A stretch of DNA of 64,000 nucleotides from Paenibacillus sp. KS-LC4 (GTDB lineage Bacteria > Bacillota > Bacilli > Paenibacillales > Paenibacillaceae). Position 1 is the first letter of the stretch; each line of letters starts with the position of its first letter. The translations under genes were made by a program, and so were the position numbers. The stretch covers positions 4,854,501 to 4,918,500 of the forward strand of contig NZ_CP145905.1 of the NCBI RefSeq assembly GCF_036894955.1, read 5' to 3'. This document shows, piece by piece, positions 41,917 through 49,774 of the stretch. The notes under the pieces are model-generated. The model worked only from the letters and a program-made list of their open reading frames with translations. It did not search any database and was not told where the DNA came from.

Positions 41917-42609
41917 TTATTCCTGCGGTGCTTTATCCAGCTTCAGCTTGTTTTTGAGCGCATCCAGCTGCTCATCCACTTTAAGCTGTTTTTCAGCTTC
42001 TACTGCATTAAAAGGTGCAGCCGTGCCGCTGTAGGAATACGGTGAGCGCAATACGTCCGCTTCCGCTTCCATTTGCAAAATTTTCTCTTCCATACGGTTA
42101 AAACCTCTGGAAGCTGTACCTTTATCAATGGTATTCGTAGTCGTCATTTGAGCAATATGCTTTTGCGCTTTCGCGACTTGAGCACGGGACGCAAGCTCGT
42201 TGCGTTTGTTGCGAAGCTGGTAGAACTCATCTTTCAAAGCATGCAGCTGCTGAGTCAGCTCTTCTGCTTGCGATTTGGATTGAGCATACAGATCCGTGTA
42301 CTCGATTACTTTTTGATCGAAGAACAATTTCTCTTCCAGCAATTTGCGAGCAAGCTGCTCCTGATCATTGCGAATAGCTGCTTCTGCTTTAGACTCACGG
42401 TCAGCTGTGCTGCGAACCGCCTCCTCCAAACGCTGCTTCATACGGCGCTCGTTGGCGATTTGCTTCGCTACTGTTACCTCTGCTGAATGAATTTCCGCTT
42501 CCATGTCACGCAGGTACTGATTGAGCATTACAACCGGATCCTCCATTTTGTCCAATACCTCATTCACCGATGCCTTCGTCATGTCTTTCATTCTTTTAAA
42601 GATTCCCAT
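41917..42609 (-). CDS. PspA/IM30-family protein (LiaH-like)
   Basis: This 230-aa coiled-coil protein is predicted to form ESCRT-III-like scaffolds on the inner face of the membrane under stress. It starts MGIFKRMKDMTKASVNEVLD, with the family EDPVVMLNQYLRDMEAEIH, then long heptad helices (residues 30-180), and ends in a charged helix (KQLKVDEQLDALKNKLKLDK). It is encoded 2 bases after the PspC gene. It is one of two PspA-family genes in the operon. This one keeps the canonical EDP-x-x-MLNQ motif and is the closer LiaH match. Confidence 0.93.
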   Translation of the reverse strand: MGIFKRMKDMTKASVNEVLDKMEDPVVMLNQYLRDMEAEIHSAEVTVAKQIANERRMKQRLEEAVRSTADRESKAEAAIRNDQEQLARKLLEEKLFFDQKVIEYTDLYAQSKSQAEELTQQLHALKDEFYQLRNKRNELASRAQVAKAQKHIAQMTTTNTIDKGTASRGFNRMEEKILQMEAEADVLRSPYSYSGTAAPFNAVEAEKQLKVDEQLDALKNKLKLDKAPQE

Positions 42610-42611
42610 AA

Positions 42612-43106
42612 TTATAACTCTCCCTTCTCGTATTTGGCTAGTTTTGTACGTAACTCTTCGATTTCTTTGCGAAGTGCCTTTTTCTCCAAATCCTCAAACA
42701 TGCTGTCAAATTGTGACGAGGATGGGCTTGGTGCTGTCGGTGCATTTTGACCGTTCCATTGCTGCTGTGGGCCCTTCGTGAACGAGCCTTGGAATTGCGA
42801 GCCGAAGCTTTGGTTGCCACCAGCACCGCCGCTTCCATAACCGTAGCCATTGCCTTGTGATCCTGGTCCACCATTTCCATAGCCGTTTCCATAGCCGTTT
42901 CCGAAGCCGCCATTATAATAAGGAGGCTCTTTAGGTACGACTAGACCAGCCAATAAGTAGATGAAAATGACGATTCCGCTCGAGAAGATGGTCACTACGA
43001 TGAGTAAAATTCTGAGCAGTGTTGCATCTATATTGTAGGCTTCGGCAATCCCGCCGCATAAGCCGAATAATTTGCTGTCTCGCGAAGAACGGTATAGTTT
43101 CTTCAT
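42612..43106 (-). CDS. PspC-domain membrane protein with Gly/Asn-rich linker
   Basis: This is a 164-aa protein. Residues 1-62 are a PspC domain (LYRSSRDSKLFGLCGGIAEA, then a transmembrane hairpin LLRILLIVVTIFSSG and IVIFIYLLAGLVVP). Residues 63-125 are a low-complexity linker of Gly, Asn, Tyr, Gln and Ser. The C-terminal 35 residues form a basic/acidic coiled coil (DSMFEDLEKKALRKEIEELR). PspC relays membrane stress to PspA partners. The coiled-coil tail could bind the PspA proteins encoded on both sides. It lies 5 bases after the first pspA-like gene. Confidence 0.9.
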   Translation of the reverse strand: MKKLYRSSRDSKLFGLCGGIAEAYNIDATLLRILLIVVTIFSSGIVIFIYLLAGLVVPKEPPYYNGGFGNGYGNGYGNGGPGSQGNGYGYGSGGAGGNQSFGSQFQGSFTKGPQQQWNGQNAPTAPSPSSSQFDSMFEDLEKKALRKEIEELRTKLAKYEKGEL

Positions 43107-43111
43107 ATCAC

Positions 43112-43786
43112 TCAGGACTCCTTCTGCAGCTTCCTTTTGAGCTGCTCCAACTCTTGCTCGATTGCCGATTGAATCGAATGGCCTGCCTCAACAGCAAACT
43201 CTCTGCCCATTCGGCGCAAATCGTGCAGGCTCTTTGCTTCCAGCTCCATGTTGCTGATGCTGTCTTCAAGCCTTCTAAACATACTGCCAGGCTGCGCGCC
43301 TTGCTCGCCAATCCCGCTAAACCGTGCATTCATTCGCTGCTGCAATCTCAGCGATTCCATTCTTGCTGCATAATATTCACGTCTATCATAAACCGATTGG
43401 TATTCACTGCGCATTTCACGAAGCTGTTCTTCAAGCCCAAGCGTATTCGATCTGCTTTGCTCATACAGCTCGCGATATTGCGCTGCACGCTCCTCGCTGC
43501 TTGCCTTCTCGTGAAGCGCCAGTCTTGCCAGATGCTCCTCGCCTGCCTTTAGGGCAGTCATCGCTTGCTGCTCACGCTTTTCCTTCTGCTGCTCAGCTTG
43601 CAGCCATTGAATCTTCAGGTGGTTAGTATGACCTGTATATTGCTCATACAAGCGTTCCGCCTGCAATATATCTTCCCTTGTTGACCAGAGGAACTGATCA
43701 ATCAACTTGACGGGATCCTCTGCTTTCTCCAAACGTTCATTTAGTGTAGCAACCGTAATATCGCGAACTCTACGCATAATGCTCAT
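43112..43786 (-). CDS. Second PspA/IM30-like protein
   Basis: This 224-aa coiled-coil protein begins MSIMRRVRDITVATLNERLE with KAEDPVKLIDQFLWSTREDI, so it has the PspA N-terminal amphipathic helix and a divergent EDPVKLIDQ motif. Continuous heptad helices follow to the C-terminus (HSIQSAIEQELEQLKRKLQK). It is clearly related to the other PspA-like protein in the operon but far diverged, so the duplication is old. It is located between the LiaI-like gene and pspC. It may form mixed scaffolds with its paralogue or act as the regulator-binding form. Confidence 0.9.
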   Translation of the reverse strand: MSIMRRVRDITVATLNERLEKAEDPVKLIDQFLWSTREDILQAERLYEQYTGHTNHLKIQWLQAEQQKEKREQQAMTALKAGEEHLARLALHEKASSEERAAQYRELYEQSRSNTLGLEEQLREMRSEYQSVYDRREYYAARMESLRLQQRMNARFSGIGEQGAQPGSMFRRLEDSISNMELEAKSLHDLRRMGREFAVEAGHSIQSAIEQELEQLKRKLQKES

Positions 43787-43819
43787 TGGCTTCCCTCCTC
43801 AGTATCCATCTATTTTTAA

Positions 43820-44116
43820 TTAGTAACCGCGGTAGCTGCTTTTTCTCAGAAGCGAAATGCCGTAAACGACGAGTCCAACAGCGAGAACAAGCAAGATCAA
43901 GCCTGAAAACTTTGCAAAAACGGCGAGTGAGCCGATCGTTATGAGAATGCCGCCGATCCATTTCTTATTGTTGCTCCAGCCAAGAACACCAAAGCCGATT
44001 AGAATGAAAGGGAACAGGAAGCCGATTAATCCACCAAGATGTACGCCGAGAAATTTCAGTACGATGAAGCCTCCGACTAACGCTAGGATAACACCTAGTA
44101 GCTTTTGATTTGCCAT
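43820..44116 (-). CDS. LiaI/LiaF-N-like small membrane protein
   Basis: This 98-aa membrane protein heads the Lia/Psp operon. It has four short hydrophobic segments (LLGVILALVGGFIVLKFLGV, LIGFLFPFILIGFGVLGW, GGILITIGSLAVFA, ILLVLAVGLVVYGISLL) and a basic end LRKSSYRGY. This matches the transmembrane region shared by LiaI and the N-terminus of LiaF, and by family it should anchor PspA/LiaH to the membrane. The start is the ATG at 44116 behind AAAGGCGGTG. No LiaF C-terminal domain is present anywhere in the operon. Confidence 0.82.
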   Translation of the reverse strand: MANQKLLGVILALVGGFIVLKFLGVHLGGLIGFLFPFILIGFGVLGWSNNKKWIGGILITIGSLAVFAKFSGLILLVLAVGLVVYGISLLRKSSYRGY

Positions 44117-44329
44117 TTGTTTGTCACCGCCTTTCATATAGGGAGATGTAAAATGCTGCCGTGCCCAATCGTTTGTTTCCTGCATTTATGTGTTTCGTTT
44201 GTTGCTGTGCTGCTTATGTACTTATTGTAGGTTGTTTTGCATGTTTCTAAAATGGACTTGCGGCTGTTTTTACACTAGACCTTGGTCGGGGAGCTATGCC
44301 GTACCGCAGTCTTAGTGCGGTTTTCATGC

Positions 44330-44376
44330 AAAAACAAGCGGACAGCCCCCTCGACCTGAGGAGGCTGCCCGCTTGC
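44330..44376 (-). terminator. Terminator of the solute-binding lipoprotein gene
   Basis: On the reverse strand AAGCGGGCAGCC-TCCTC and GAGGG-GGCTGTCCGCTT pair around AGGTC, followed by GTTTTTG. It is about 140 bases after the lipoprotein stop, with repeat copy D in between. Confidence 0.8.
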
Positions 44377-44410
44377 TTGAATTACGTTGTGTGCCGGCAT
44401 TTTTTAATAG

Positions 44411-44505
44411 AAGAATTTATAAGCTTCGTCCTTATATCCGCTTATAATTCTCCGTCAAAGCTTTTCATTCGTCCTAGAAGGACGACGAAATCATTTTTGC
44501 TTGAA
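44411..44505 (-). repeat. Dispersed intergenic repeat, copy D (reverse orientation)
   Basis: Read on the reverse strand: ATTCAAGCAAAAATGAT-TTC-GTCGTCCTT, later GAATTATAAGCGGATATAAGG, and GCTTATAAATTC. The first hairpin is ATGAT/GTCGT, which keeps pairing through G-T pairs where copy C has ACGAC/GTCGT. It lies in the 3' region between the lipoprotein stop and its terminator. Confidence 0.65.
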
Positions 44506-44518
44506 TGCTTGATCCACC

Positions 44519-46099
44519 TTATTTGCTGGCTAAAAACTTGTCAAACTGGCTTTGCTTCTCAGCAATGATTTTTTCGATGCCTGCGGATTTCAGCTTCGCT
44601 GCATATTCCGGCAATACTTTATCGACGTCCACCGAGCCTGTTTCAAGCGCCGTCAAATACTGCTTGTCGACGTTGACAACTGCGCCGATTTCCGCTTTCA
44701 GAGACTCACCGTCGAAGACGAAGCCAAGTCCAGGGGAAACCTTGGCATTTTGGTTAAACTCTTTGAATTTCTCCCATTTGTTCGGGTCCTCTGTATCCCA
44801 TACATAGTTCAGGAACTGGCTACCGAACATCCAAGCTGCGCCTGGGTTGTAGTTTTTCGTATTATCAGTGGACTTAATCACTTCATCGCTTACCTTCGTA
44901 TAGTGATCATTCTCGATACCAAAGTTAAGCAGATTGTTGACATATTTGTCCGAGTGAAGCAAATTGATGAACATCATAGCGCGGGCAGGATCTTCCGAAG
45001 TGGAGGAAATGCCGAGCATGGAACCCGCTGTTTCCGAAGTAGCAATCGTCTTCGTATTCAGCTCCAGCTGTGCAAGCTTGCCTGTCATACCCGTTTGGTT
45101 CTCAAGCTCTTTATCCTTGCCTGGCTTCAGCGACGAAGTCATCGAGAACACATTGCCTGCTTTCATAGCATCGTAGTTCATCGTTTGGTTCGTTGCTGCG
45201 TCGCTGTTGATGTAGCCTTTTTTGAAAAAGTCACGAGTCAGCTTGAGCGTATCCACATAACGGGCTAAATCATAATTAGCTTTAACCGTCGTGCCCTCTT
45301 CGTCTTTCAAAATAATACCCGGGATCGACGTATCGCCCAGTGCGTCATAATTGCCGAAATAATGCGAGTTGAACGTCTCGCCGTCTTTCAAATAAAGCGG
45401 TGTCAACTCCGGGTGCTTCTCTTTTACAACCTTGTATACGTTGTCAAGATCAGCGATCGTTTTTACTGCGGTCATATCAATGCCCAGTTCATCGGCAATG
45501 TCTTTGCGGTAAATGATGCCGCCTTGCGCCGCAAGCTCTTTATTCGTTGGAACGCCGTAGTTTTTGCCGTTGATTTTCGCGCCTTCAAGGAATACAGGAT
45601 CAAGCGTTTTCAAAATATCTTGGCCATCTGATTTGAGCAAATCGCCTAGCTCTATGAATGCGCCCTTCGCAACGTTAACAGCATGCTTATTCCATTGGGC
45701 TGTGAAAATAATATCAACCTTTTGACGCGAAGCGATCATTAGATTGATTTTGTCATCCCACGGACCCCAATCGATCGGCATTAAATCAATAGAAGCATTG
45801 ATCTTATCCTTTAAATATTCGTTCAGCTTCGCTTCTACCTTTGCTTCATCCGCCTGTGGCGCTCCTGTATACACGAGTTTAATCGTATATGGCTCCAAGG
45901 CCGCAGCTCCATTATCTGCTGGTGTTGATTCTGGGCTCGCTGCTGCTTCGGATGTTGCCGGGCTTGCTGCTTCCCCTGCATTGCTTGGTGAAGCATTTCC
46001 ATTCGTCGCACCACTGCCGCTGGAGCAAGCATTCAGCAATAAAGCAAAAGTGAGCATCGTGGTGGTAACGCCAAGCACTCCCTTATTTGTTCTACTCAT
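44519..46099 (-). CDS. LplA-like extracellular sugar-binding lipoprotein
   Basis: This 526-aa lipoprotein has a signal peptide ending in the lipobox LLNAC (Cys at about 25), and a long Ser/Ala/Pro/Thr-rich spacer (to residue 65). The mature fold has the large LplA/DUF3502-type layout: PYTIKLVYTGAPQADEAKVE, QKVDIIFTAQWNKHAVNVAK, GVPTNKELAAQGGIIYRKDI and a C-terminal PNKWEKFKEFNQNAKVSPGL segment. It feeds the two permeases encoded just upstream. These importers often take oligosaccharides from plant or host polymers. The specificity is not readable here. Confidence 0.92.
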   Translation of the reverse strand: MSRTNKGVLGVTTTMLTFALLLNACSSGSGATNGNASPSNAGEAASPATSEAAASPESTPADNGAAALEPYTIKLVYTGAPQADEAKVEAKLNEYLKDKINASIDLMPIDWGPWDDKINLMIASRQKVDIIFTAQWNKHAVNVAKGAFIELGDLLKSDGQDILKTLDPVFLEGAKINGKNYGVPTNKELAAQGGIIYRKDIADELGIDMTAVKTIADLDNVYKVVKEKHPELTPLYLKDGETFNSHYFGNYDALGDTSIPGIILKDEEGTTVKANYDLARYVDTLKLTRDFFKKGYINSDAATNQTMNYDAMKAGNVFSMTSSLKPGKDKELENQTGMTGKLAQLELNTKTIATSETAGSMLGISSTSEDPARAMMFINLLHSDKYVNNLLNFGIENDHYTKVSDEVIKSTDNTKNYNPGAAWMFGSQFLNYVWDTEDPNKWEKFKEFNQNAKVSPGLGFVFDGESLKAEIGAVVNVDKQYLTALETGSVDVDKVLPEYAAKLKSAGIEKIIAEKQSQFDKFLASK

Positions 46100-46187
46100 A
46101 TTCCCATTGACCTCCCCAAAAAAATGATAAATCTATGCTTGCACCGGCATTCGTCCGGTTACAGCCCTTAGCAGGCAGAGCCTGCCG

Positions 46188-47117
46188 TCAGCCTTTTACA
46201 GCACCGACGGTCAAACCCTTTACAAAATACTTCTGGAAAAAAGGATAAGCGAATACGATTGGTCCAATACCCATAATCGCCATAGCCATACGCACCGTTT
46301 CATTCGGGAAGGAGACGGTGCCCCCTGCCGCAGCAATCGCTGATGCCGCGTTGCTGTTGCTCGCCAAAAACTGAATGTTGAGCAGCATTTTGTACATGAG
46401 ATATTGAATACTCAGCGTCTTGTCATCGGTTATGAAGACGAGGCTGAGGAACCAATCATTCCAGTAGTTGACGGTGCTGAAGAGCGCAACAGTTGCCAGC
46501 ACAGGCAGCGAAAGCGGCGTGACGATACGGAAAAATATGAGCATCTCGCTCGCTCCGTCGATTTTGGCCGCTTCGAGAATCGCTACAGGAATCGTCGACT
46601 GAAAAAACGTGCGAATGACGAGCACGAAAAACGCAGAGACGAGCAGCGGCAGCACAAGTGCCCAAATGTTATCCCTCAAATTCAGCATGTTCACGTAAAC
46701 GAGATACCAAGGTACAAGCCCGCCGTTGAACAGCATCGTGAAGAAAATGAAGAAGGTGAAAAACTTGCGATGCGGAAAGTCCGTCCGCGAAATCGGATAC
46801 GCATACAGCGCCATAATAATGAGGCTGAGAATGGTACCGGCAATCGTTACGAAGATCGTCACGCCGTAAGAGCGCAAAATTTGCTGCCAATCCGTAAACA
46901 GAAACTTATAGGCTGTAAAATCGATTTGATTCGGAATGAAGCTGTAGCCTTTCGTCAGCACATCCTGCTCATTCGATAGTGATACCATAACAATTAGAAG
47001 AATAGGCAGCAGACAAGCGATCGTATACAGCATAAACCCAATGTTGATAATCGTGTTCGCTGTAGGCGAAATCGCGTTGAACGGGTTCGAACCCGATTTG
47101 CTCATTTCAGTTTGCAT
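46188..47117 (-). CDS. Carbohydrate ABC permease, LplC/YtcP type
   Basis: This 309-aa membrane subunit has six transmembrane segments starting near residue 25 (FMLYTIACLLPILLIVMVSL). The EAA loop is at about 200-220 (AILEAAKIDGASEMLIFFRI, VTPLSLPVLATVALF). The C-terminal PFFQKYFVKGLTVGAVKG is the typical family end. It is 32 bases after the partner permease and 88 bases before the lipoprotein gene. No ATPase gene is present locally. Confidence 0.94.
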   Translation of the reverse strand: MQTEMSKSGSNPFNAISPTANTIINIGFMLYTIACLLPILLIVMVSLSNEQDVLTKGYSFIPNQIDFTAYKFLFTDWQQILRSYGVTIFVTIAGTILSLIIMALYAYPISRTDFPHRKFFTFFIFFTMLFNGGLVPWYLVYVNMLNLRDNIWALVLPLLVSAFFVLVIRTFFQSTIPVAILEAAKIDGASEMLIFFRIVTPLSLPVLATVALFSTVNYWNDWFLSLVFITDDKTLSIQYLMYKMLLNIQFLASNSNAASAIAAAGGTVSFPNETVRMAMAIMGIGPIVFAYPFFQKYFVKGLTVGAVKG

Positions 47118-47149
47118 AATGTTTGTTTCCTCCCGTTTTTATCCATACT

Positions 47150-48064
47150 CTAAAACAATGCGCTGTCCTTATCGACTCTTCGAACGAACCAATTCGACAG
47201 GAATACGAGTATGAAGCCAACCAACGATTGGTATAGCCCCGCTGCTGACGATAAGCCAATATCGCCCATTGCAATAAAGGTTCGGTAAACGTACGTATCA
47301 ATAACGTTCGTTACCGGGAACAAAGGACCCGACTCGCGCGGCACTTGGAAGAACAAACCGAAATCCGCATAGAATACCCGGCCAATTTGCAGCAGCGTAA
47401 GTACGATAATCGTTGGCATAAGCAGCGGAATCGTCACACTTTTAATTTGCTGCCACTTGCTTGCGCCGTCTATCGTTGCCGCTTCGTAATATTCGTCGTC
47501 GATGCCGATAATAGCCGCCAAATAAAGCACGGTGTAATAACCGACATTTTTCCACGTATTAATAATCGGCAGCAGGAACGGCCATATTTTTGTCTCGAAA
47601 TACCATTGCAGCGGCTCAAGTCCAAGCCATTTCATAATAGAAGTGTTAATGAAGCCATGCGTATCATGCAGGAATCCGTACACCAAGTAGCTGACTACAA
47701 CCATGGATAAAAAATAAGCGAGGAAAATGACCGCTTGATGAAACTTCGCCATCAGCTTGTTTTTCATCTCATTGAGCATAATCGCAAATGCAACTGGCAC
47801 AATCATGTTCAAAATAATAAACGAAATGTTGTAAAGCAGCGTATTTCTCGTAATAATCCAGGCGTCTGATGTTTTAAACAAATACTTGAAATTGTCGAAC
47901 CAGACCCAAGGACTATTAATAATCCCATCAGAGTAATTGACATTTTTGAATGCGATGACGGTTCCTAGCATTGGAATATAGTTGTTGAAAATCAAAAACA
48001 ATACTCCGGGAGCCATCATGACATAGAAGATCCAATATCTTCTCATGTTAGTAGCGAGCGTCAT
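47150..48064 (-). CDS. Carbohydrate ABC permease, LplB type
   Basis: This 304-aa membrane subunit starts MTLATNMRRYWIFYVMMAPG with six transmembrane segments. The EAA motif is near residues 195-215 (DEYYEAATIDGASKWQQIKS) followed by VTIPLLMPTIIVLTLL. Family marks include NYIPMLGTVIAFKNVNYSDG early and a VIDTYVYRTFIAMGDIGLSS segment late. It is the first gene of the importer operon, separated by a terminator from the YesN gene, so the two-component system and importer are separately transcribed. Confidence 0.94.
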   Translation of the reverse strand: MTLATNMRRYWIFYVMMAPGVLFLIFNNYIPMLGTVIAFKNVNYSDGIINSPWVWFDNFKYLFKTSDAWIITRNTLLYNISFIILNMIVPVAFAIMLNEMKNKLMAKFHQAVIFLAYFLSMVVVSYLVYGFLHDTHGFINTSIMKWLGLEPLQWYFETKIWPFLLPIINTWKNVGYYTVLYLAAIIGIDDEYYEAATIDGASKWQQIKSVTIPLLMPTIIVLTLLQIGRVFYADFGLFFQVPRESGPLFPVTNVIDTYVYRTFIAMGDIGLSSAAGLYQSLVGFILVFLSNWFVRRVDKDSALF

Positions 48065-48108
48065 ATTTTCATCCTTTCTCCATCCCTCTCTATGTTTAAA
48101 TTGTAATG

Positions 48109-48139
48109 AAAAACGGAGCCTCTCATCTATCGGCTCCGT
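48109..48139 (-). terminator. Terminator of the yesMN-type operon
   Basis: On the reverse strand ACGGAGCC and GGCTCCGT pair around a loop of about 11 bases and are followed by five T. It is 28 bases after the response-regulator stop and before the importer operon. Confidence 0.8.
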
Positions 48140-48166
48140 GACTGTATTAACGCTATAATGACTTAT

Positions 48167-49774
48167 TTAAATATGCTGAACCTTTTTACGATATTCCTGC
48201 GGGGTGAGGCCCGTCTCTTTTTTGAACAGCTTGGAAAAATGGGAAAAGTTCGAATAGCCGATCATAACCGCAATATCGCTAATTTTCGTATTCGTCTTCT
48301 CCAGCTCTTCCCGGGCGCGGGCGATTCGCATTTTGACGAGATAATCCGTCAGCGAATGCCCCGTCTCCCGGCGGAACAGCCGCGACAAATACGCCGGATT
48401 TAAATAGACAGCCTCCGCCGCATGCTCGCGGCTGAACTGCTCGTCCAAGTGCTCCTCCATATAACGCTGCACCTTGGCTACGACCTGCGATACGTCCTTG
48501 CCAGCCGTTCCGGCATAATCGGTTAGCTGCATGCATACTTGATGCGTCCAGCTGCGCATGCGCGGCAGCGACTTCATAACCTGCTCGCCGGCTTCCCACT
48601 CACGCTTGGCGAACACGTCCGTTATAGCGACCCCCTGCTTGCCGAGCCACTGGAATACCATGTTCATAAAGCCGAAATAAAATGAGGCAAGCTGCGTATA
48701 ATCACCGTTGCTGTGCTGCAAATGGTCAAAATGCTCGTCGATTCGCAGCAGCAGCTCTGCCCGCTTTCCCGGCGCAAGCAGCATCGCCCAATCGGTGAAG
48801 GGCAGCGGCTGCGAGGCTACCGATGTGCTCGCCGTCTGGCCGATCTGGCTGCTTTCGAGAATGACGGCGCAAGCCGCATTCACATTGCTGCGCTCCAGAT
48901 CAAGCAGCCTTTGTACGCTGCCGCGAAGCTGCTGCGCCACCGTCGCGGTGCCGATATAGCAAGACAGCTGGCAATGCAGCAGACCACGTGCCTGCTGAAT
49001 AAAATGATTGCAGCGCTCGGCAATCGCCTGCTCGTCTTCCTCATTACTATAGAAGAGAGCATACAAAATTCCGTTTCCGTCATGCACAATATGTCCGGGC
49101 TTGCCGCCTAGAACGAGCTCGGCCGCTGCATTTTTCACCCCATAGGTCATAATTTCCTCATCGCGCGCTGACCATTCTTCCCGCCAATGCTCGATGCTAA
49201 TCAGCACCGCTCGAATTTCGCTATCCGCGCGCAGCGGTATGCCGTACGTTTCCATTGAAGAGTCCAAGTGCACGGGGGCAGCAGAAACCCGGTAATGCAG
49301 CATATCCTGCCAAAAACGCTCAATAAGCGCAGGGCGCTGCTTATTCCACTGCTCATAATAATGACTGTAGGTGCTGCGAATTTCTTCAAGCTCCTCCTGC
49401 TCCACTACCTTCTCAATCGCGTTATGAATGCAGGTTTTCAGCACCTCGTGATCGACCGGCTTCAGCAAATAATCAAAGCAATCGAGCTGCACCGCCTGCT
49501 GCGCGTATTTGAAATCCGCATGGCCTGTCAAAAACACAGTGACGGAGGAAGGAGAATGCTCATTGACCCACTCCAATAGCTGAATGCCGTTCAAATCAGG
49601 CATATCAATATCCGATAGCACAATATGCACCTTCTCTTGCAGCAGCACTTCCTTCGCTTCCTCGGCATCGCAGGCGGTAAACAGCTGGCCTATCGGCACA
49701 TCCGACCAATTAATGCCCTGCACAATGCCGCGAACGGCAATATCCTCATCATCTACAACTAGCAAATTATACAT
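48167..49774 (-). CDS. YesN-type AraC response regulator of the importer
   Basis: This 535-aa regulator has a receiver domain in residues 1-120 (VVDDEDIAVRGIVQGI, phospho-acceptor Asp in VLSDIDMPDLNGIQLL, Lys in CFDYLLKPVDHEVL). The middle region of about 300 residues is helical and divergent. The C-terminal AraC domain reads SREHAAEAVYLNPAYLSRLF and ISDIAVMIGYSNFSHFSKLF with GLTPQEYRKK. It should activate the adjacent LplBC/lipoprotein genes when phosphorylated by the YesM-type kinase. Its start overlaps the kinase stop by 8 bases. Confidence 0.93.
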   Translation of the reverse strand: MYNLLVVDDEDIAVRGIVQGINWSDVPIGQLFTACDAEEAKEVLLQEKVHIVLSDIDMPDLNGIQLLEWVNEHSPSSVTVFLTGHADFKYAQQAVQLDCFDYLLKPVDHEVLKTCIHNAIEKVVEQEELEEIRSTYSHYYEQWNKQRPALIERFWQDMLHYRVSAAPVHLDSSMETYGIPLRADSEIRAVLISIEHWREEWSARDEEIMTYGVKNAAAELVLGGKPGHIVHDGNGILYALFYSNEEDEQAIAERCNHFIQQARGLLHCQLSCYIGTATVAQQLRGSVQRLLDLERSNVNAACAVILESSQIGQTASTSVASQPLPFTDWAMLLAPGKRAELLLRIDEHFDHLQHSNGDYTQLASFYFGFMNMVFQWLGKQGVAITDVFAKREWEAGEQVMKSLPRMRSWTHQVCMQLTDYAGTAGKDVSQVVAKVQRYMEEHLDEQFSREHAAEAVYLNPAYLSRLFRRETGHSLTDYLVKMRIARAREELEKTNTKISDIAVMIGYSNFSHFSKLFKKETGLTPQEYRKKVQHI

